Source: Rhizobium etli 8C-3
GTDB lineage: Bacteria > Pseudomonadota > Alphaproteobacteria > Rhizobiales > Rhizobiaceae
Length of the DNA stretch: 64,000 nt
Reading direction: 5' to 3'
NCBI RefSeq assembly: GCF_001908375.1
Contig: NZ_CP017244.1
Location: 124,001 to 188,000, forward strand
A program made the translations under genes and the position numbers. The notes beneath the pieces were generated by a model. The model had not been told where the DNA came from, made no database searches, and worked only from the letters and a program-made list of their open reading frames with translations. How positions within the stretch are numbered: position 1 is the stretch's first letter; every line of letters starts with the position of its first letter. Of the stretch, positions 28,231-36,998 are shown piece after piece.

Positions 28231-28991
28231 ACCCGACATCCACCACACCGGCACTTTCGGTTCGAAATGCCCAGAAACGCTTCGGCGCAATCCAAGCCCT
28301 GAAAAATGTGAGCTTTGATGCCTATTCGGGTGAGGTAACCGCTCTCTTGGGTGACAACGGCGCCGGCAAGTCGACGCTCGTCAAATGTATCAGCGGGCTT
28401 CATAGTCTCGACGAAGGAGAGATCCTCGTGGATGGTGCTCCCGTATCGCTCCATTCAACGGCGGCCGCTCGCCGCGCCGGTATTGAAACCGTTTACCAGG
28501 ATTTGGCGCTTTTCGACAACCTAACCCCCGTACAGAATTTCTATTGCGGACGGGAAATCGCTTTTCCCTCTTGGTTGCCGCGTCCGCTCCGCTTCCTCAA
28601 CACGGGCGTGATGAGGCGGGAAGCAGCGAGTGTCATCGATCGCCTGAAGGTTAAACTGCCGAGATTCGATGCGCCGGTCGCGCTGATGTCTGGCGGACAA
28701 CGACAGGCAATCGCGGTGGCGCGCGCCATAGTTTTTGCGCGCAAGCTGGTGATCCTTGACGAACCAACGGCCGCCCTCGGTCTTCGCGAGTCTCGTCAGG
28801 TGCTCGACCTTATCAATCAGCTCAAAGCCGACGGCAATGCCGTGATCATCATCACGCACAACATGGAGCATGTGGTCGAAATCGCCGATCGAGCGGTTGT
28901 GCTGCGGCAGGGTCGCAAGGTGGGCGAATTGAAGCCAACGGAAGCAAACAAGCAGGACGTTGTCGCGATGATTGTCGGCGCCGAGGCTTAA
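28227..28991 (+). CDS. CUT2 sugar ABC transporter ATPase, single-domain (FrcA-like)
   Basis: 254 residues, with one nucleotide-binding domain rather than the two of RbsA. Walker A GDNGAGKST, signature MSGGQRQAIAVARAI, Walker B LVILDEPTAALG, switch His in ITHNMEHV. Such half-size ATPases are known from rhizobial fructose transport (FrcA). It likely acts as a homodimer under the upstream permease. The family often ends after an acidic tail, as here. Confidence 0.9.
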   Translation: MNPTSTTPALSVRNAQKRFGAIQALKNVSFDAYSGEVTALLGDNGAGKSTLVKCISGLHSLDEGEILVDGAPVSLHSTAAARRAGIETVYQDLALFDNLTPVQNFYCGREIAFPSWLPRPLRFLNTGVMRREAASVIDRLKVKLPRFDAPVALMSGGQRQAIAVARAIVFARKLVILDEPTAALGLRESRQVLDLINQLKADGNAVIIITHNMEHVVEIADRAVVLRQGRKVGELKPTEANKQDVVAMIVGAEA

Positions 28992-29070
28992 GGGAGATCG
29001 CTGCTTCGTTGGAGCAGCGGACAACGAGATCGCTCTAGAGGAGGGCGGTCGAAAACGTGGGAGGTGTATC

Positions 29071-29988
29071 ATGAAACCGCAATCCCTGCTGGGAGCTCTT
29101 ACGCTCCTGGCCGTCGCCGTAGTGCCGTCCTTGGCGCAGGAGCCGGTGAAACTCGGCTTTATAACCAAATTCCCCGTACCGTTCTTCGCAACAATGGAGA
29201 ACGCAGCCAAAGAATATGCCAAGAGAAATCCCGGCGTAGAGATCATCTACGGCCAGGGTTCGTCCGCAACCGACATCGAGGGCCAGATTGCACAGATCGA
29301 GTCCATGGTGACACAAGGGGTGCAGGGCATTGCCATCACGCCCGTCGATCCCACCGTGTCAACTGCCCTGGACAAGGCAGTGGCGGCCGGTATCAAGGTC
29401 GTGCTGATGGATAACAATATTCCGGATTGGAAAGGCAGGACGGCGCTTGCCACGACGGATAATTTCGCTGCAGGCAAAATCGCCGGCGAATACCTCAAAA
29501 CTGTTCTTAGGGCCGGCGACACGATGGGGATACTTGAGGGCGTGCCCGGTGTGCCAGCGCTGGATGACCGTGTGAAGGGTATGCTTGAAGGACTGAACGG
29601 TCTAGACGTCAAGATCGTCGGGAAAGGCGCAACAAACTGCAGCGAGGAACTCGGGATCAGCGTCGCCGAGGATCTGCTAACGAAGAACCCGGACCTCAAG
29701 GCCATTTATGCCGCTTGCGGCCCGCCCGCTGCTGGAGCGGCGCGCGCCATCAAGAACGCCGGCACTGCCAATGACAAGATTGTGCTGGTCGGTTTCGACT
29801 TCTGCTGCGGTGAAGAGGAGGCGCTGAAGAGTGGAGTGGAGGATGCGTCGGTGGCACAGTTCCCCACCAAGATGGCTGAACTCGGTGTGGATGCGCTGGT
29901 AAAATCGATTCGCGGAGAGAAGGTCGAGTCTTTGATCGACTCGGGCGCTGCCCTGGTGACGCCTGAGAACATGGCAAAATTCCAGTGA
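29071..29988 (+). CDS. CUT2 sugar-binding protein (RbsB-like)
   Basis: 305 residues from ATG 29071 with GGGAGG at 29059-29064; the longer open frame from 28972 overlaps the ATPase gene and lacks a ribosome site. Signal peptide KPQSLLGALTLLAVAVVPSLAQ. Type-I periplasmic binding fold: VQGIAITPVDPTVSTALDKAVAAGIKVVLMDNN, ATTDNFAAGKIAGEYL. GFDFCCGEEEAL contains an adjacent Cys pair and, with CSEEL and AACGPPA, four cysteines, which is unusual for a sugar-binding protein and allows disulphides. Confidence 0.9.
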   Translation: MKPQSLLGALTLLAVAVVPSLAQEPVKLGFITKFPVPFFATMENAAKEYAKRNPGVEIIYGQGSSATDIEGQIAQIESMVTQGVQGIAITPVDPTVSTALDKAVAAGIKVVLMDNNIPDWKGRTALATTDNFAAGKIAGEYLKTVLRAGDTMGILEGVPGVPALDDRVKGMLEGLNGLDVKIVGKGATNCSEELGISVAEDLLTKNPDLKAIYAACGPPAAGAARAIKNAGTANDKIVLVGFDFCCGEEEALKSGVEDASVAQFPTKMAELGVDALVKSIRGEKVESLIDSGAALVTPENMAKFQ

Positions 29989-30021
29989 ACCGTTGCCCCT
30001 GTGGGTATTGGATCAAGCAAA

Positions 30022-30046
30022 CGGCCTGTCCTTCGCGGACGGGCCG
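30022..30046 (+). terminator. Hairpin between the convergent CUT2 operon and LacI gene
   Basis: CGGCCTGTCC (30022-30031), loop TTCGC, GGACGGGCCG (30037-30046): a 10-bp stem with one G-U pair, 34 bases after the binding-protein stop. No U-run follows, so strength as an intrinsic terminator is uncertain. It is the most structured element in the 299-base gap before the convergent LacI gene, which is otherwise without a gene. Confidence 0.5.
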
Positions 30047-30287
30047 GACGCGTGACCGCTCCTTGTGCCCGGATTTCAATCGTCTCCTCAGCCGGTTTGA
30101 ATTTTCTCGGCACGCGATATGCCGATCCCCGATACCGCAGTTGACCTTTGCCCGTTGTCGACTTGTCGTCGCTGCCGCACCCGTTGTCCCTTTCGCCTTT
30201 CTCAACGTAGTCGCTGGAAGCCAGGAAGAGCGGGTCAATTTGCCGGGCCAACGCCGGCGGCATTTTGCGCTGGTGCAGACCCGAGAC

Positions 30288-31397
30288 CTATGGCTGAGGA
30301 TGTGCTCCATCGTGGATCTGCCGTGCTTCGGCCCGCGGCACGGCGACGGAATGACGCTTAACGAGCGAGCATTCGAGCTTCGCAATTGGATAGCGCTTGC
30401 CGGGCGTACTTTCCGGATTGAGATGTTCGATCGCCCATTGCCCCATGGCGAGATGTGGAAGAACCGACGTCGTCAGCGGGGGTACGAGATGTCGCGAAAT
30501 CTCCTCGTCATCGTAACCCACCACCGACATGTCCTGAGGAATGCGGAGCCCTGCGTCTTTCAGCGCTTCGTAGCACCCGATGGCAGTGCGGTCGTTCTGG
30601 CAGAAGATCGCGGTCGGCGGCTCTGTCAGGGCAAGCAGTTTCATCGTGGCGGCATAGCCGGCTCCCGCCGACCAGTCGCCTTCAACCACCAAGTCTGGGT
30701 CGAAGGGTATATCGGCGGTGGCCAGCGCCCGACGATATCCCGTGAGCCGGTCCTGCGCAGCCTGCATCCAGATTTCGCCGGTGATCGTTGCGATGCGATG
30801 ATGACCGTGCATGATCAGGTGCCGGGTCGAGGTCTGCCCTCCGGCGATCTCGCTCGGCACTACGGCAGGAAAGGCATGGTCCGCCGTATAGCAGTTCAGC
30901 AGCACTGTCGGGATGTTCAGTTTATAAATATAAGAAGCAAGCTCGATCTGGCGGGTATAGATCGTCATATATATAAGTGCCGATATGCCCCCATTCGTCA
31001 ACGCCTCGATTGCCTTCGGCTCCATGATGGGATCACTGAGCGTCTGGGTTACCAAAAGGACATTGCCGGCGTTCCAGGAGGCTTGCCGCGCGCCTTCGAT
31101 CGCGACGATCGCTTCCGGGCTGGTGGCAAGCTGATCTACGGCGAAACCGATCACGTTGTCCGTTCCCGAATAAGAGGCCGTGGTCGTATAAGTCGGCCCC
31201 ACGTAGCCGAGCGCACGCGCCGCCTCCAAAACCCGGTCGCGCGTCTGCTGCGAGATACGGGTGCCGGGCGTGTCGTTGAGGACGAAGGAAACGGCTGCCT
31301 GCGAGCAGCCAGCCGCCGCGGCAATGTCCATCATCGTGACGCGGACGGGCTTATCGACGGCGTGCCTGTTCTTCTTTTGGGTCCTGGGTTTTCGCAT
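30288..31397 (-). CDS. LacI-family transcriptional regulator
   Basis: 369 residues. A basic N-terminal tail of about 20 residues precedes the LacI helix-turn-helix (VTMMDIAAAAGCSQAAVSFVLNDTPGTRISQQTRDRVLEAARALGY), then a type-I periplasmic-binding-like ligand domain (IYTRQIELASYIYKLNIPTVLLNCY, TAIFCQNDRTAIGCYEALKDAGLRIPQDMSVVGYDDEE). It is divergent from the RbsBAC-type operon at 31.7-35.4 kb, with inverted repeats in between, and most probably represses it in the absence of the sugar. Confidence 0.9.
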   Translation of the reverse strand: MRKPRTQKKNRHAVDKPVRVTMMDIAAAAGCSQAAVSFVLNDTPGTRISQQTRDRVLEAARALGYVGPTYTTTASYSGTDNVIGFAVDQLATSPEAIVAIEGARQASWNAGNVLLVTQTLSDPIMEPKAIEALTNGGISALIYMTIYTRQIELASYIYKLNIPTVLLNCYTADHAFPAVVPSEIAGGQTSTRHLIMHGHHRIATITGEIWMQAAQDRLTGYRRALATADIPFDPDLVVEGDWSAGAGYAATMKLLALTEPPTAIFCQNDRTAIGCYEALKDAGLRIPQDMSVVGYDDEEISRHLVPPLTTSVLPHLAMGQWAIEHLNPESTPGKRYPIAKLECSLVKRHSVAVPRAEARQIHDGAHPQP

Positions 31398-31734
31398 TCG
31401 TGGAACTGTCTCCGTCAGAATGAATGGATTTAGGCATGTTGGCTAATAAATATTAGCAGTCCATCGAAAGTGCTGACAATCGCATGAATTTATTACAACG
31501 CTTTAAATTGCAGCAGTTTCCCAGTAAAAAAACTGCATATAAGTCAGCTGTGATCAATTGTTTTGATGCGCTTTGATAATACTATTTACTAATTAAGATT
31601 ATTGTATACCGTCGCCGGTGCGATCGGAACCTATGCCCTTCGTCGCTTTCGCGACGGCCCTAGGAGGGGGCGCGCATCCGGCCGGCCGCAAATCGCAAAC
31701 GGGCCATGAAACCGCGGCCCTCGGGAGGTATGTT
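31398..31734 (+). promoter_or_regulatory. Intergenic operator region between the LacI gene and the RbsBAC-type operon
   Basis: 337 AT-rich bases. GCTAATA-AA-TATTAGC (31442-31457) is a perfect 7-bp inverted repeat close to the LacI start. GCAGTTT-N10-AAACTGC (31513-31536) is a second perfect 7-bp repeat. The 16-bp site has the compact symmetry of LacI-family operators; the other has a wide spacer. GGGAGG at 31723-31728 is the ribosome site of the binding-protein gene. No promoter hexamers are convincing. Confidence 0.5.
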
Positions 31735-32697
31735 ATGAAGCAGCTGAAACGCAATGCAGCCTTGTTCTTCGCCGGATTGATGCTGAGCGCGGCGCCGATC
31801 GCGGTATCCCATGCCGCCGACAAGCCGACGCTTGCATTCGTCGTCAACGGAGCGTCCGACTTCTGGAAAGCCGCCGAAGCGGGCGTGAAGAAGGCGCAGG
31901 GTGAAATGCCAGACTACCAGATGGAGCTGAAGTACCCTGAGCAGGCATCGGTCGCCGTTCAGCAACGCCTGATGGAAGACTTGGTCAGCGCCGGTGTTAA
32001 AGGGATCATGGTCTCTGCGGTCGATCCCAAGACCCAGACAGACGGCCTGAACAAGATCGGATCGCAGACTGCTCTCTTCACCACCGACAGTGACGCGCCG
32101 CAGACCAATCGCGTCGCCTATATCGGTTCATCCAACATCGACGCTGGCCTGCAGGCAGCCGAAATCGCCAAGAAGGCGATGCCGGATGGCGGCAAGTGCA
32201 TTGGATTCGTTGGCCTGCTCGGCGCCGACAACGCCAAGGAACGCATCCAGGGCATGAAGGACGGCCTGAAAGGCACGAAGATTGAGCTGACCGATGTGCG
32301 CGGCGACGATATCGACCAGACGCGCGCAAAGAAGAATGTCGAGGACGCGCTGGTGGCCAGCCCCGACGTCACCTGCATGGTCGGTTTCTACTCCTACAAC
32401 ACGCCGCGCATCTATGAGGCGCTGCGCGACGCCGGCAAACTCGGCCAGATCACCGTCGTCGGCTTTGATGACGATCCGATCACGCTCGGCGGCGTCAAGG
32501 AAGGCACGATCGCAGCGACCGTCGTGCAGCAGCCGTTCGAATGGGCATATCAGGGCATGAAGCTGATGGCGGCCTACCTCAAGGGCGACAAGTCCGGCGT
32601 TCCCAGCAACGGCTTGATCATCATCCCGACGGTGATCATCGGCAAGGATGACGTCGACAAATATGCCACCAACCTGAAGGCCATGGCTGGAAAATAA
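31735..32697 (+). CDS. CUT2 sugar-binding protein (RbsB-like) of the second transporter
   Basis: 320 residues from ATG 31735, with GGGAGG 6 bases upstream; the frame extends upstream without a ribosome site. Signal peptide MKQLKRNAALFFAGLMLSAAPIAVSHA. Type-I binding-protein fold with LAFVVNGASDFWKAAEAGVKKAQ, VKGIMVSAVDPKTQTDGLNK, FTTDSDAPQTNRVAYIG and TVVGFDDDPITLGGVKEGTIAATVVQQPFEWAYQG. The neighbouring LacI repressor suggests a plant-derived sugar or polyol. Confidence 0.92.
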   Translation: MKQLKRNAALFFAGLMLSAAPIAVSHAADKPTLAFVVNGASDFWKAAEAGVKKAQGEMPDYQMELKYPEQASVAVQQRLMEDLVSAGVKGIMVSAVDPKTQTDGLNKIGSQTALFTTDSDAPQTNRVAYIGSSNIDAGLQAAEIAKKAMPDGGKCIGFVGLLGADNAKERIQGMKDGLKGTKIELTDVRGDDIDQTRAKKNVEDALVASPDVTCMVGFYSYNTPRIYEALRDAGKLGQITVVGFDDDPITLGGVKEGTIAATVVQQPFEWAYQGMKLMAAYLKGDKSGVPSNGLIIIPTVIIGKDDVDKYATNLKAMAGK

Positions 32698-32701
32698 CCC
32701 T

Positions 32702-32737
32702 CCTTCGCGGCGGGGGCATTTGCCGCCGCCGCGAAGG
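32702..32737 (+). terminator. Strong intercistronic hairpin after the binding-protein gene
   Basis: CCTTCGCGGCGG (32702-32713) and CCGCCGCGAAGG (32726-32737) form a perfect 12-bp stem with a 12-base loop, 4 bases after the stop codon. No U-tract. It probably protects the binding-protein mRNA from 3' decay and limits read-through, giving excess binding protein over ATPase and permease. Confidence 0.6.
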
Positions 32738-32776
32738 ACGTCTCATGCCGACAGCATTAGCAGCCATGGACAGGCG

Positions 32777-34318
32777 ATGAACCACAGCTCCGACATCCCG
32801 TCACCGGACGCGCTTGCAACGCCGTTCCTCTCGCTTTCCGGCATTGGCAAGACCTATCCAGGCGTCGTTGCGCTCGAGGGCTTGTCGATCGACATCATGC
32901 CGGGAGAGGTCATCGGCCTCGTTGGCGAGAACGGGGCTGGAAAATCGACGCTGATGAAGATTCTTGGCGGCGTGATCGCACCCGACCGGGGCACGATCCT
33001 GCTCGACGGCGCAGAGCTTCGTTTCCTTACTGTGGAATCGAGCATCTCATCAGGCATCGCCTTCGTGCACCAAGAACTCAATCTCTTTGAGAATCTCGAC
33101 GTTGCTGCCAATATCTTCCTGGGCCGCGAACCGCTGAAGGCTGGACCTTTCAAGCTCGTCGATCGCGATCGGCTGCGAGAAATGGTGAAACCGCTCCTGA
33201 AGCGGGTAGGGGCTCATTTTTCCGCCGACACACCCGTGGCATTGCTTTCCCTTGCCGAGCAGCAGATGGTGGAAATCGCCAAAGCGCTGTCCATCAACGC
33301 CAGGCTCGTCATCTTCGACGAACCCACGTCCAGCCTGCCGCTGGCCGAAACCGAGCGGCTCCTCAGCATTATCAGATTGCTGAAAGCGGATGGCATCAGT
33401 GTAATTTTTATTTCGCATCGCCTTCACGAGGTTGAGCGCGTCGCGGACCGGGTCATAGTCCTGCGCGACGGCGCGCTGGTGGGCACGCTCGCCAAGAAGG
33501 ACATCGGCCACGATCAGATGGTCAAGCTGATGATCGGCCGGGTGCTTGCGGCCCGGACCGCAAAACCGCAGCGCTCGCCCGGCTCGGTTGCGCTAAAGGT
33601 AAGCGGCGTGCGTACTGAGGCCTACCCCGGCCGTCCCGTTGATCTGGAAATTCAGTATGGAGAAATCATGGGGCTTGCAGGGCTCGTGGGATCGGGCCGC
33701 ACCGAGCTTGCAAGGGTACTCTTCGGCATTGACCGGAGCTACGGCGGAGCCATTCTGCAGGACGGTCGGCAAATTGCGGTCAACTCTGCCCGGGACGCTG
33801 TCACTCGTGGCATTTTCCTCGTCCCGGAGGATCGCAAGCGTAACGGCATTCTTCTTGATCTCCCGATCGCCCAGAACATAACCCTTGCCGATCTCCCCAA
33901 GCTCTCCAGCCGCTTCATGCTCTCCGCTGAGCGGGAGAGGGCGGCGGCCGAAAAGCAGCGCGTTCGCCTCGGTATCAAGGCGCCCTCCGTTTCGACGCGA
34001 ACCGGCACTCTGTCCGGCGGCAATCAGCAGAAGGTGGTGCTTGCCAAATGGCTATCGATGAGCCCCAAGGTGATGATCTTCGACGAGCCGACGCGCGGCA
34101 TTGATATCGGCGCGAAGAACGAGATCTACGGCCTGATGCGAGCGCTTGCCGATGCCGGAGTGGCGATCCTGATGATCTCCAGCGACATGGAAGAGGTGAT
34201 AGGCGTTTCTGACCGCATCGCCGTCATGCACGAAGGCCAGATCGCCGGCATATTGGAAGAGGACGAAATCAGCCAGGAAAGCGTCCTTTTGCTTGCTGTC
34301 GGCAAACGCGTAAAATAG
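32777..34318 (+). CDS. CUT2 sugar ABC transporter ATPase, double-domain (RbsA-like)
   Basis: 513 residues from ATG 32777 (GGACAGG just upstream). Two ABC domains. The first has Walker A GENGAGKST, signature-like LLSLAEQQMVEIAKAL and Walker B LVIFDEPTSSL. The second has a degenerate Walker A (GLVGSGRTEL), signature LSGGNQQKVVLAKWL and Walker B VMIFDEPTRGID. This asymmetry is normal for RbsA. The gene lies 42 bases upstream of the permease gene. Confidence 0.92.
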   Translation: MNHSSDIPSPDALATPFLSLSGIGKTYPGVVALEGLSIDIMPGEVIGLVGENGAGKSTLMKILGGVIAPDRGTILLDGAELRFLTVESSISSGIAFVHQELNLFENLDVAANIFLGREPLKAGPFKLVDRDRLREMVKPLLKRVGAHFSADTPVALLSLAEQQMVEIAKALSINARLVIFDEPTSSLPLAETERLLSIIRLLKADGISVIFISHRLHEVERVADRVIVLRDGALVGTLAKKDIGHDQMVKLMIGRVLAARTAKPQRSPGSVALKVSGVRTEAYPGRPVDLEIQYGEIMGLAGLVGSGRTELARVLFGIDRSYGGAILQDGRQIAVNSARDAVTRGIFLVPEDRKRNGILLDLPIAQNITLADLPKLSSRFMLSAERERAAAEKQRVRLGIKAPSVSTRTGTLSGGNQQKVVLAKWLSMSPKVMIFDEPTRGIDIGAKNEIYGLMRALADAGVAILMISSDMEEVIGVSDRIAVMHEGQIAGILEEDEISQESVLLLAVGKRVK

Positions 34319-34360
34319 CGGCTGCGGCCAATACAAATAAGTATCGGGGATGGATCTCGA

Positions 34361-35386
34361 ATGATCAAAAAAGATCTCGGACTGCTGCTTTTGATCGTCG
34401 TCGTCGGCATCGTCGTCGCCATCATCAACCCGCGCTTCCTGCTGCCGATCAACCTGGCCAACACCGCCAACCTGATCGGCCTATTCGGCATCCTGTCGAT
34501 TGGCCAAGCCTTTGTTATCATAACAGGTGGTATCGAGCTTTCCGTGGGTTCGCTCGTCGCGCTTCTCGGCGTGCTGTTCGTCGATTTCGTCGCGGTCCAG
34601 GATATGTCATGGATGCTGGCGCTGCCGCTCATTCTCGTGCTCGGTGCGGTCATAGGTGCCGTCCACGGCTGGCTGATCACCCGGCTTAACCTGCAGCCCT
34701 TCGTCGTCACCCTCTGCGGCCTCCTGATTTATCGTGGGGCGGCGCGCTTCTATACGGCCGATGGAACGGCGGGTTTTGCTTTTGGCCAAAATTTCCCCGA
34801 GCTCGAATTCCTGACCGCTGGGCGGTCTTACGGCGTTCCCAACACTTTCATCGCGCTCGTCATCATTGCCGTGGTCATGTGGGTAGTGCTCCATCGCTCC
34901 GTCTTTGGGCGCTATCTTTACGCAATCGGCAAGAACGAGGAGGCGGCCCGCTATTCCGGGATCCGCACCGGCCGCATGGTCATGACGGCCTATGTCATCT
35001 GCGGGCTGCTCACGGCGCTTTCGGCGATTTATTTCGCCATGTACACGCGCTCGATCTCGCCGGCGAGCCATGGTCAGTTCTACGAACTTTACGCGATCGC
35101 CGCTGCCGTACTCGGCGGCTTTTCGCTCCGCGGCGGCGAGGGATCGATCGTCGGCGTCGTGCTGGGCACGGTGCTGCTCCAGGAGTTGCAGAATCTCGTG
35201 AATTTACTCGGTATCCCCTCGTCGTTGAATTTCGCTGTTATGGGTGGCGTGATCCTCATCGGCGTCCTGATCGACCAACAATGGCACGCGATCCGCGCAA
35301 AGCGACGCCTCGTCTCTGCCGCCCGGCAGGCCGAAACCCGTCTTTCGAACGAAAGCAGCCTGCCGGTGGTCGCCAATCAGGACTAG
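34361..35386 (+). CDS. CUT2 sugar ABC transporter permease (RbsC-like)
   Basis: 341 residues, 8-10 hydrophobic segments. Conserved parts: GQAFVIITGGIELSVGSLVALLG, PFVVTLCGLLIYRGAARF, YAIGKNEEAARYSGI and AAVLGGFSLRGGEGSI. Completes the second CUT2 transporter. The C-terminal 35 residues are hydrophilic and unremarkable. Confidence 0.92.
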   Translation: MIKKDLGLLLLIVVVGIVVAIINPRFLLPINLANTANLIGLFGILSIGQAFVIITGGIELSVGSLVALLGVLFVDFVAVQDMSWMLALPLILVLGAVIGAVHGWLITRLNLQPFVVTLCGLLIYRGAARFYTADGTAGFAFGQNFPELEFLTAGRSYGVPNTFIALVIIAVVMWVVLHRSVFGRYLYAIGKNEEAARYSGIRTGRMVMTAYVICGLLTALSAIYFAMYTRSISPASHGQFYELYAIAAAVLGGFSLRGGEGSIVGVVLGTVLLQELQNLVNLLGIPSSLNFAVMGGVILIGVLIDQQWHAIRAKRRLVSAARQAETRLSNESSLPVVANQD

Positions 35387-35507
35387 TTCCGTCGACGGGC
35401 CACGGTGTACGTGACCTCTTCCGGTGAGAGAACACAATTTGCTTGCGCAGCTTGGTTCCTTTGTGTCTCCGATTCTGATCGGGGCCAGTGTGCTTCAGAG
35501 CACTTGG

Positions 35508-36497
35508 CTATCCCGGTCGTTGGGCAAACCGATCGCGGTAGACCAATGGGCTAACACCATATCGGCGACCGAACTGGAGCCTCAGGTTTTCAGCGCTTCC
35601 AAGTCCGGTCACCCGCGCGATGTCGTCGGGCGCGGACGAACTGGTCTCGAGCATGATGCGAGCCTGCTCCAGCCGCTCCCTCAAGATCCATTTGAGCGGC
35701 GGCAAGCCCGTAAACGAGCGAAAGCGACGCTGAAAGGTTCGTTCGCTCATGCCGGCATGGCGGGCCAGGGAACTGACCGTATGTGCATGTTGAAGATTCG
35801 CCTGAATGCGATCCAGGATCGATGACAATCGATCTGCCTCCCGTCTCAGGGGCACGGGGCGCTCGATGAACTGGGATTGTCCTCCCTGGCGATGGCTGTA
35901 CATCACCAGGCGACGCGCCACCGTATTGGCGAGTTCCGCTCCAAAATCCGAGCGGACAATATGCAGGCACAGGTCGATGCCTGCCGAACTGCCGGCCGAG
36001 GTAAGAATGTCGCCCTCATCGACATAGAGGCAATTCGCGTCGATCTCGATAGCAGGAAAACGCTGAGCCATGCCCTCGGCAAAACGCCAGTGCGTCGTGG
36101 CCCTACGGCCATTTAGCAAGCCGGCGGCTGCGAGCACATAGGCGCCCCCGCAGATGGAAACGATGCGGGCGCCGCCCTCATGAGCGCGGGCCAATGCGTT
36201 ACAGATCTTATCCGGTACAGGCTCATCGGGGCCGCGCCAGCCGGGGACGATGATCGTTCCGGCCCGGTACAGATCGGCTTCGGTCCCTGTTGCTGCAACC
36301 GTCAGGCCACCGCAGGCACGAAGAACCTGACCCTCCAGCGAGACCGATTTGAACTGATACCAGTTCGGTCCTGCTTCAGGGCGATCCAGGCCAAAGATTT
36401 CGGCAGTGATTCCGAACTCGAAGGTACAGAGGCCGTCATAGACGAGGCTGACGACACGGCTGTTTTCAGGAAGGCGTAAGTTCTCAGTTTTTGGCAT
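35508..36497 (-). CDS. GlxA-type AraC regulator (DJ-1/PfpI domain plus AraC HTH)
   Basis: 329 residues from the ATG at 36497; an ATG at 36533 is possible. Residues about 10-180 form a DJ-1/PfpI-like domain with the nucleophile-elbow motif VSICGGAYVLAAAGLLNGRRATTHW, and residues about 215-325 an AraC helix-turn-helix (ANLQHAHTVSSLARHAGMSERTFQRRFRSFTGLPPLKWILRERL). Family members in rhizobia respond to small amine or amino compounds. It is divergent from an NTF2-like/hexapeptide gene pair, its likely target. Confidence 0.88.
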   Translation of the reverse strand: MPKTENLRLPENSRVVSLVYDGLCTFEFGITAEIFGLDRPEAGPNWYQFKSVSLEGQVLRACGGLTVAATGTEADLYRAGTIIVPGWRGPDEPVPDKICNALARAHEGGARIVSICGGAYVLAAAGLLNGRRATTHWRFAEGMAQRFPAIEIDANCLYVDEGDILTSAGSSAGIDLCLHIVRSDFGAELANTVARRLVMYSHRQGGQSQFIERPVPLRREADRLSSILDRIQANLQHAHTVSSLARHAGMSERTFQRRFRSFTGLPPLKWILRERLEQARIMLETSSSAPDDIARVTGLGSAENLRLQFGRRYGVSPLVYRDRFAQRPG

Positions 36498-36587
36498 GAA
36501 TGCCGTCTTATCTGGCAATCCTGCCGCTGGCAACGCGGGCGCCGGCCATGCGACACGGTACTCGCCAACAAATTACGGAAGAACACG

Positions 36588-36968
36588 ATGAGCCGCGATA
36601 CGGACCTGCTAGACGCGATACAAACCTATTTCGATGCCCTTTACGCCTGCGATCTTTCACTCTTTGACCGGATCTTTCATCCTGCCTGCAGCCTCTTCGA
36701 CGCTGACGAAGGCGCAGTCGCAGTCGACCCGATTGCAGATTATCGCCAGGTGATTGCGAAGCGCGAACCTCCCGCTAGCCGCTCGCAGGAACGCGAAGAC
36801 GAGATCATTTTGATTGACTGGCTGTCGCCGGTTGCGGCCACCGTGAAGGTCAGGCTGCGGATCCACGCGAACGTCTTCATCGACTATCTTTGCTTCTTGA
36901 AAGGCACTGAAGGCTGGCGGATTGTCGCCAAGGTCTGGCATCTCGAAAGTATGCGGGCATCATCGTAG
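36588..36968 (+). CDS. NTF2-like superfamily protein (putative lumazine-binding type)
   Basis: 126 residues forming one cone-shaped NTF2/SnoaL-like domain: helix LLDAIQTYFDALYACDLSLFDRIFHPACSLF, acidic turn, then strands DEIILIDWLSPVAATVKVRLRIHANVFIDYLCFLKGTEGWRIVAKVWHLE. Such proteins are small-molecule binders or isomerase/dehydratase-like enzymes. It starts about 90 bases from the divergent GlxA-type regulator and probably shares a transcript with the hexapeptide gene 30 bases downstream. Confidence 0.8.
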   Translation: MSRDTDLLDAIQTYFDALYACDLSLFDRIFHPACSLFDADEGAVAVDPIADYRQVIAKREPPASRSQEREDEIILIDWLSPVAATVKVRLRIHANVFIDYLCFLKGTEGWRIVAKVWHLESMRASS

Positions 36969-36998
36969 CGGCCAGGATAGAGGCAGGAGAGTAAGGCC

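Noticed and set aside
29985..31433. 482-codon plus-strand open frame
   Set aside because: It is antisense to the LacI-family gene, Arg/His/Gly-rich, with no domain; typical shadow frame in GC-rich DNA. The same applies to 10068-10973 (antisense to the receptor) and 14731-16116 (antisense to the dehydratases).
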